Both the position numbers and the translations under genes were made by a program. A stretch of DNA of 64,000 bases, taken from assembly GCF_003350295.1 (NCBI RefSeq), contig NZ_QLYY01000005.1:310001-374000 (forward strand), given 5' to 3'. Numbering within the stretch: the stretch's first letter is position 1; each line of letters starts with the position of its first letter. Under the pieces are notes generated by a model. That model searched no databases. It was not told where the DNA came from and saw only the letters and a program-made list of their open reading frames with translations. This DNA comes from Vibrio tetraodonis (GTDB lineage Bacteria; Pseudomonadota; Gammaproteobacteria; Enterobacterales; Vibrionaceae). This document shows, in pieces, positions 59,007-64,000 of this stretch.

Positions 59007-60219
59007 AGGTTGCTCCAACCGCCCACCACTGGGCTTCAAATCCATTGGATTGCTCATAATAAGCGCCCAAAAGATTCAAACGTAACGTTTTATGCAGCTT
59101 TACACTCACTCCAAGCTCATACGAGTTAGCGGTAAAATCTCCCAGGCGCAAATCCGATGTCGCATATCCTGTTGATGCAAAAGTTGGGTCACTTCCATCA
59201 GGGTCGCGGTAAAAATCAGCCGCCGATTGTGTGTACCAAAAATATCCAGGTGCTAGTGTTAACCAACTATTTAGCTGCCAAGAAAATTTACCCCCAACCT
59301 GGTGTGAGCTAACGCCCCAATCGTCATTGAAAAACTTGTAACGCGGACGCAGCACAATGGAATCAGACAGGGACCAGAAAGCTTGAATATTTACACCACC
59401 AGACACGCGTTTATCTGGACGCGAATCCTGACCCAAAAAGACTTCATCAGACCCTATACTGCCATTGCCATCAATATCTACTTCCCTTAGGACGGTCAAG
59501 TAATGGTTACTCAAATATCCGGAGCGATATCCCGCATAAGCCGTTAAAATCATATAATAATTAGGCGTAAAAGTTTGCGATAATCCAGCTTCTAAGTTAG
59601 CAGTAAATATATCTTCCCAAGCTTGCGAGTTTCCCGTAGTTTCATACTTACCAAATGCCATGGTCTCATCGAACAAAGCTGACATACCCAAACTGTATGA
59701 GCGGTTCTTTTGGGAGTCAGCATATATTAACCCTTTGGCATTCACACCAAGACTTCTATAGTCTTCTTCGGTGGAATAGTTACCACCAAAAGTCCATTCA
59801 TTGCGCAGCTCATCTCGATAAGTGACGCTGCCATTAATTGATTGACGAGTGTCTTCTAGTTCGTACTTTTGCACTTTGTAGTTACTGCTGTTTGGATCAT
59901 AACCTGCACGTATAACTTGGTCTGTCATCCCCTGTGCTTGCTGAGTTTTGAGTGCTCGATTATTTGCATCAGCCACACTCGCAATCGGTGTTGTGGGCCC
60001 CCATGATGGAGATGCCCCAGAGACAGTGTCATAACCCAGTTCAAGGTTAATTGTCCAATCCAAACCAATGCTTTTTTCAATCGAAACAATACTGTCACCA
60101 GCTTTCACTTTGTCATCGTATTCCTGGTAATTAAGGTAGTGTACTGAAATATGATCTTCAGCCATTACGTTATTGGCCACAGCCGCTGCGCCAAGCAGAG
60201 TAATAGGTAATTTCTTCAT
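58996..60219 (-). CDS. DUF3570 outer-membrane beta-barrel protein with possible FMN-acceptor motif
   Basis: 407 residues. Signal peptide (1-20, ending NVMA), then many alternating amphipathic strands (YFWYTQSA, YYMILTAYAGY) and a C-terminal aromatic residue (ATYEF), as for outer-membrane barrels. DUF3570 is recognised from this layout and from its DUF4266/ApbE partners. Near the N-terminus D64-T-V-S-G-A-S70 resembles the ApbE flavinylation motif, with Ser 70 as possible acceptor. Residues 248-259 (DIDGNGSIGSDE) match a calcium EF-hand loop. No known enzymatic function. Between DUF4266 (19-bp gap) and apbE (11-bp overlap). Confidence 0.85.
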   Translation of the reverse strand: MKKLPITLLGAAAVANNVMAEDHISVHYLNYQEYDDKVKAGDSIVSIEKSIGLDWTINLELGYDTVSGASPSWGPTTPIASVADANNRALKTQQAQGMTDQVIRAGYDPNSSNYKVQKYELEDTRQSINGSVTYRDELRNEWTFGGNYSTEEDYRSLGVNAKGLIYADSQKNRSYSLGMSALFDETMAFGKYETTGNSQAWEDIFTANLEAGLSQTFTPNYYMILTAYAGYRSGYLSNHYLTVLREVDIDGNGSIGSDEVFLGQDSRPDKRVSGGVNIQAFWSLSDSIVLRPRYKFFNDDWGVSSHQVGGKFSWQLNSWLTLAPGYFWYTQSAADFYRDPDGSDPTFASTGYATSDLRLGDFTANSYELGVSVKLHKTLRLNLLGAYYEQSNGFEAQWWAVGATYEF

Positions 60220-60238
60220 TGTTATTTAGTTTAATAAT

Positions 60239-60712
60239 CTAGTTACAACCGCAACCGCCGCCACCGACGCCACTGCCACCCACTGAGCCTTGTTTGTACG
60301 AAAAGACTTTTTCAGAAAACAAATCGAATTCAGGTACAGGCCCACCGGGCTTCATTTCTTTTTTAGCAAGTGTCCCTTTTTGCCAGGGTTTGACCGCCTC
60401 AATACCAAGCGCTTCATCGACAAAAGCCAAGGCGGAGGTGTCATTGATCTCTGCCTTGGGTGTCAATTTAGGTAAATTTAAGTTCTCTGCCTTTGGTTTC
60501 ACCAATTCAATATTGCGCCGAACTCCGACTTCAGAGCGGCCACTGGTATATACCTGACTTGAGATAACCTCTTCTTCAACCGTCTTTTGCTGCACTGGAT
60601 GCTCATTCTCCACAGTGCTTTTTTTACCCAAATGACTCAAATCGATTTTGGGCGCTGCGCCAAACACAGCTGAAGTAAGAAACAGAGTTGAAATCAATAT
60701 GCTTAGCCTCAT
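60239..60712 (-). CDS. DUF4266 protein with Gly/Cys C-terminal tail
   Basis: 157 residues. Signal peptide (about 1-18, ending VFGA), a low-complexity hydrophilic region, then the DUF4266-like core VKPWQKGTLAKKEM and a tail VGGSGVGGGGCGCN. The typical DUF4266 proteins I recall are short (about 70-80 residues); the extra N-terminal region of about 80 residues is unusual. The two tail cysteines could be a lipid, metal or redox anchor. The start overlaps the TlpA-like stop by 4 bp. Function unknown; it always seems to travel with DUF3570 and ApbE (memory, not checked). Confidence 0.82.
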   Translation of the reverse strand: MRLSILISTLFLTSAVFGAAPKIDLSHLGKKSTVENEHPVQQKTVEEEVISSQVYTSGRSEVGVRRNIELVKPKAENLNLPKLTPKAEINDTSALAFVDEALGIEAVKPWQKGTLAKKEMKPGGPVPEFDLFSEKVFSYKQGSVGGSGVGGGGCGCN

Positions 60713-61173
60713 AGCTGAACTCCCATTTGGGCCAAGTCATCTAAAATAACGCTGCGAATATCCGTGATCGCGCCAAAACGAACTTTCACCACTTGGCCTT
60801 GATATACGTAATACAGAGCGGGCATCCCTACAGGCTTAAATTGTGCGATTAGCTGCTGCTTTGGATCGTTTACCACAGGAAAATTAAGCCCCAGAGACTT
60901 TTGAAATTCGAGCCCGACTTCAATATCCTCATCAACGTCAACACCCACAAAAGTAACGCCTGTCCCAGATAGCTCTCTATATAACTGATTAACGACTGGT
61001 AATTCATGGCGACAAGACACACACCATTCGGCAAAGAAATCGACAATAGTCAGTCGATTAGGATCCAACTTTAATTCATTCGAAGCACTCTCTGTCAGTG
61101 TCTCCCCTTCTTGAAATGCAAATGTGGTAAAAGGGGTACATATAACGAGCACCATAGCCAATAACTTAACCAT
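60709..61173 (-). CDS. TlpA-like periplasmic thioredoxin
   Basis: 154 residues from ATG 61173 (MVKLLAMVL), with AAGGAA upstream; the longer frame has no support. Signal peptide, then a thioredoxin fold with active site AEWCVSCRHE and the cis-proline segment VGMPALYYV. WCVSC is also the active site of the DsbD C-terminal domain. Likely a reductant that keeps cysteines of a partner (DUF4266, cytochromes) reduced. Begins 25 bp after the tadG stop. Confidence 0.9.
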   Translation of the reverse strand: MVKLLAMVLVICTPFTTFAFQEGETLTESASNELKLDPNRLTIVDFFAEWCVSCRHELPVVNQLYRELSGTGVTFVGVDVDEDIEVGLEFQKSLGLNFPVVNDPKQQLIAQFKPVGMPALYYVYQGQVVKVRFGAITDIRSVILDDLAQMGVQL

Positions 61174-61198
61174 TTTTATTTCCTTATGTTTTCTGAAC

Positions 61199-62392
61199 TT
61201 ATTTCTGTCCAAAGTTAAGTGTCGTGTCATAGTCGACATACAATACTTTTGAAAAATACTCATCCAGTTCCTGAGTATTGGTTGCCGACAAAACTTGACC
61301 TTTCAATTCGATATTGAGTGCGGCATCAACGCAGCGGCTAAACTGATCCAGTCGATAGTCAGGAATATTAAAGCCTATAAAGTTCAACTGAATACCGAAC
61401 TCATTTGCCAAGCGATCACAAATTCCTGCAGAGATAAGCTCATCCAACGCTGAACTGCCGTCAACACCATCTGTCATCAAAATTAACCTTTGTGTAGGAT
61501 GAGTAGAGTACGGACGATAATTCCACTCTTGACGCCACTCGGGTATGAGCTGTCTAGCGCCCCAAATCAATCCTTGGAATGAACTTGTTCCACCTGTAGT
61601 TTGCAAATTTTCAATGGCATGTTTAACCTCCCGCATATTGTCGGTCAGTGGCATAACGGGCGAGGAGCCGCTGCAATCAAGAAGAAAATCATTTTGTTCT
61701 TTCAGTTCCACTGTCTTTTCTGAGTGAATTTTATCTAAGTTAGATACTGTCTTTTCGGCAGAAAACCTATCGTTTTCATCTTTGCTTATCCCATTAGCAC
61801 ATTGCACACCCGTGACATTTGCCCATGCGGGATTAATCACAGACACACCGTCAGAAAAAGGCACAATTGAAATACTCACCGCTCTGCGCCCAGCAAGCTC
61901 AACATTGTTATGTTCAATGCGATTAACCGCTCGGCTAAGAATGTTTTTCAGGGTTTGAATGGAGTCAACCATGGAACTAGAAATATCCAGTACTAGCGCC
62001 ATTTCTGTAGGCGTCACTTTTGCTACGTGGTGAATGTGGGTATGCTCCAATGCTCGAGACTCAGCAGCGTTAGAGCCCTGACCTATGCCCAATAGAGAAA
62101 AGGGACTATCAAGATGATAATTGATGCTAATTTCACAGTCCGTACCAAACTGATACTCACCACTCACCCCACGTATTTTAGGTTGGTAATAGTCTAAGTA
62201 AGCCTGGGAAAGATCAGCTTCAGAGGTGGCACCAAATGCACAAGCTAATGCTACCGTATCGGCTGCTTGCATCGCACGATTGTGGAGCTGAATATTAAAC
62301 CCAACCATAATAGTAGTCAGTGCTAATGCTAATAAAGGTACTAACAGAGCAAGAAAAGACAAAGAAACAGAACCAAACACCCGATTACGCAC
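61199..62392 (-). CDS. tadG: TadG-like pilus protein with von Willebrand A domain
   Basis: 397 residues from GTG 62392 (MRNRVFGSVSLSFL), with GGGAG about 9 bp upstream, overlapping the tadF stop by 8 bp. One N-terminal membrane helix, then an extracytoplasmic domain: MIDAS motif in LVLDISSSM and LILMTDGVDG, typical of TadG VWA domains. It probably works in adhesion or anchoring of the Flp/Tad pilus. Confidence 0.86.
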   Translation of the reverse strand: MRNRVFGSVSLSFLALLVPLLALALTTIMVGFNIQLHNRAMQAADTVALACAFGATSEADLSQAYLDYYQPKIRGVSGEYQFGTDCEISINYHLDSPFSLLGIGQGSNAAESRALEHTHIHHVAKVTPTEMALVLDISSSMVDSIQTLKNILSRAVNRIEHNNVELAGRRAVSISIVPFSDGVSVINPAWANVTGVQCANGISKDENDRFSAEKTVSNLDKIHSEKTVELKEQNDFLLDCSGSSPVMPLTDNMREVKHAIENLQTTGGTSSFQGLIWGARQLIPEWRQEWNYRPYSTHPTQRLILMTDGVDGSSALDELISAGICDRLANEFGIQLNFIGFNIPDYRLDQFSRCVDAALNIELKGQVLSATNTQELDEYFSKVLYVDYDTTLNFGQK

Positions 62393-62954
62393 TGTACTTT
62401 CTCCCAATCACCGCAGCTTGACTTTGAAGCTTTGTAGCCAACGGAAAATCTAACCACTCAAAAATCGAGTTCACAGATTCTAAAGGTTTAGACACACACA
62501 AAGTGACTTGGTAAAGGTCAGCCGTCTTTCCTTGAAGAGACGCAATCATTCTCTGACTTTTGGGAGCAAGAGAGGCAAGTGATTCAATCTGCCTTTCACC
62601 CTGACAATCGTTGCCTAAGCGTTGGGTGATAATTTGGGTCTCATTCCCTGAAGAAAAGCGCATTTCCAATATCAAACCTACGCGGCTTAAATCCAAATCA
62701 TCGGGTAAGGAGGGTTTCGCTAAAACCATTAGGTGGTCAGCACTCTCGGGGTAGTACGGTGTGATCTGCCCATTTGGCACTAGCGCTCGCGATGCAGCGC
62801 TGACCAGAGAATAGGCCGTACTGTCTAAGCGAGTTTGTAGATACAAGATTTTGTATACCGCGAACAAACCCAGAACGATCACCAAAAACCCTACAACCAT
62901 TGCAGGGAATTCGATAGCAGCTGAACCGCGTTGCCTGTGCGCCTTACACATCAT
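62385..62954 (-). CDS. tadF: TadF-like minor pseudopilin
   Basis: 189 residues. Prepilin-type N-terminus RQRG/SAAIEFPAMVVGFLVIV with Glu at +5, then a periplasmic domain with two cysteines (NDCQGE, TLCVSK). Position after tadE and before tadG supports TadF. Overlaps tadE by 11 bp. Confidence 0.84.
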   Translation of the reverse strand: MMCKAHRQRGSAAIEFPAMVVGFLVIVLGLFAVYKILYLQTRLDSTAYSLVSAASRALVPNGQITPYYPESADHLMVLAKPSLPDDLDLSRVGLILEMRFSSGNETQIITQRLGNDCQGERQIESLASLAPKSQRMIASLQGKTADLYQVTLCVSKPLESVNSIFEWLDFPLATKLQSQAAVIGRKYSA

Positions 62955-63378
62955 AGCTCACCAACACTGTGCGGCTTAAGTTGGTCAGAGATGGCAAAGA
63001 CTCTGAAAATTTGGGAGCCAACAAAAACTGGAATTGATAGTTAATACGATATTGGGCAAGCACAGCCTGAGGCGAACTGACCAACTGACCTGATGCTAAA
63101 GACGCTACACTATCGGCATAGCTAGGAGCATCAACTTGAATATTATCCAAACTCAATAGAGGGAACTGAGCAATATGCTCGCGCATTTTTTCTGCGACGG
63201 TAGGCGAAGGTATCATTGTTCGGGCATCACGAATCGCTGACGATACCGCAGATTCAAAAACCATAGTCACCCACATAAGCCGAACTAGCTCAAAGCCGAC
63301 TAACACAAGCATCATCAGCGGCAATATTACCAACGCAAACTCTATTGTCTGACTACCTTTGTTGCGACGAAACATCAT
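62944..63378 (-). CDS. tadE: TadE-like minor pseudopilin
   Basis: 144 residues. N-terminal processing site NKG/SQTIEFALVILPLMMLVLV (Glu at +5), the TadE signature. Its ATG overlaps the tadD stop (TAATG). TadE and TadF are pseudopilins processed by the dedicated peptidase TadV and needed for Flp pilus assembly. Confidence 0.86.
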   Translation of the reverse strand: MMFRRNKGSQTIEFALVILPLMMLVLVGFELVRLMWVTMVFESAVSSAIRDARTMIPSPTVAEKMREHIAQFPLLSLDNIQVDAPSYADSVASLASGQLVSSPQAVLAQYRINYQFQFLLAPKFSESLPSLTNLSRTVLVSYDV

Positions 63379-64000
63379 TAACGAATTCCTTGTTTCGCAA
63401 GAGCTTGGTAATAAAAAAGCGTGCTCTCAAGTTCTGATCGACTGAGCTCAGCGGAGGCGATAGTTTTAGCCGCGTCAAGCTTACCGCTAGACGCATAAGA
63501 TAAAGCGAGATTCAGCCGCATCTTACTTGTTGCTTCTCCTCGGCTATAAATAGGATATAAGATTTGAATACTTTGTTCTGGCCGACCATCTAAGAGCCAA
63601 CCTAACGCTAGGTTATTTCGATACTCCATACTGTCGGGCCGAATGTTTATCGCGCTTTTAAACGCATCACGAGCCTTGATGTAGTCTTTTTGTAGTGAGT
63701 AAGCCACACCCAAACTATTTAATGCTACGTCGTCCATTTTATTCGTCTCAACAGCATCAAACAGCTTACTTTCAGCGAGTTGGACATTACCAATAGCAAG
63801 ATGCGCTCGACCTAATTCCCGATCAAATTCTGATGATGGTGCCAGTGCACTGCCTTTTGTCAGATAATGTAGCGCTTCATCGTATCGCGCAGCTTGATTA
63901 CAAGCATTACCAGCCAAAAAGAGCAGCTGCGCATCATTGGGGTTTTGCTTGAGCTTTTGCTTGTATATTTCTAAAGCATTATCTGGATGGCCATTAGTTA
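63378..64000 (-). CDS. tadD: TadD-like TPR protein (partial)
   Basis: This frame is open to the right edge: translation continues upstream of the 179-residue part as ...ALEIYKQKLKQNPNDAQLL, so the N-terminus lies outside. TPR units are visible: YDEALHYLTKGSALAP, VQLAESKLFDAVETN, YIKARDAFKSAINIRPDS. TadD is the TPR lipoprotein assembly factor of Tad pili. Downstream order tadE-F-G confirms this; the motor and secretin genes would lie to the right. Confidence 0.83.
   Translation of the reverse strand, partial: TNGHPDNALEIYKQKLKQNPNDAQLLFLAGNACNQAARYDEALHYLTKGSALAPSSEFDRELGRAHLAIGNVQLAESKLFDAVETNKMDDVALNSLGVAYSLQKDYIKARDAFKSAINIRPDSMEYRNNLALGWLLDGRPEQSIQILYPIYSRGEATSKMRLNLALSYASSGKLDAAKTIASAELSRSELESTLFYYQALAKQGIR

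Overview
The window reads as chromosomal DNA of a marine Vibrio (Vibrionaceae), most plausibly the second chromosome. Supporting genes are a vibriolysin-type M4 protease, tandem Vibrio-type M28 aminopeptidases with PPC tails, a Vibrio cholerae cytolysin/VvhA-family haemolysin, an MSHA-like pilin, a pst operon, two YcgR-like PilZ proteins, an SstT symporter, cryptochrome DASH beside an FeS photolyase, and a Tad pilus locus. From memory, several of these sit on chromosome 2 in V. cholerae; the exact species is not decided here. No rRNA, tRNA, CRISPR array, insertion sequence or integrase was seen.

Layout. 1-2.8 kb: a three-gene flavin/Fe-S dehydrogenase operon of HcnABC/opine-oxidase architecture, cut by the left edge. 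3.0-6.5 kb: a five-gene operon with a complete FecCD/BtuCDF-type ABC importer plus two small cysteine-containing proteins. 6.6-9.8 kb: two small conserved proteins, an orphan MSHA-like prepilin and SelO. 9.8-12.5 kb: the TldD/PmbA protease pair. 12.6-15.1 kb: homocysteine S-methyltransferase coupled to a BCCT transporter frameshifted at a G8 tract. 15.2-18.7 kb: a secreted beta-propeller protein, an orphan membrane protein and a DUF2975/XRE pair. 19.0-21.0 kb: kynureninase and tryptophan 2,3-dioxygenase. 21.2-30.3 kb: an exoprotein cluster (cytolysin, acid phosphatase, two aminopeptidases, vibriolysin). 31-35.2 kb: YccF, TauE/SafE and two photolyase/cryptochromes. 35.5-48.1 kb: chemotaxis receptors, PilZ proteins, transporters, a GNAT, a TrmH-like methyltransferase, a Sel1 protein and NagB. 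48.5-54.7 kb: SstT, an ExoY/edema-factor-like nucleotidyl cyclase and pstSCAB. 54.8-64 kb: an aldehyde dehydrogenase, then an uninterrupted minus-strand run from tadD-E-F-G through a TlpA-like thioredoxin, DUF4266, DUF3570, ApbE and DsbD.

Two items stand out. The gene at 49910-51058 has almost every catalytic residue of the anthrax edema factor/ExoY adenylyl cyclase family, yet is a stand-alone cytosolic-type protein of ExoY size with no secretion genes in view; it is probably a translocated host-directed effector. The gene run at 56386-64000 links the end of a Tad pilus locus to a periplasmic redox and flavinylation module. Its DUF3570 outer-membrane barrel carries an ApbE-acceptor-like D-x-V-S-G-A-S motif and an EF-hand loop, and its DUF4266 partner ends in a Gly/Cys tail. 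Together these suggest an extracytoplasmic flavin-dependent redox system that may not have been described.

The secreted hydrolases and cytolysin, the cyclase, the Tad pilus and the chemoreceptors fit a host-associated, opportunistically pathogenic or predatory marine lifestyle. That is inference. Domain names and functions come from reading the translations and remembering the families; no database search was run.
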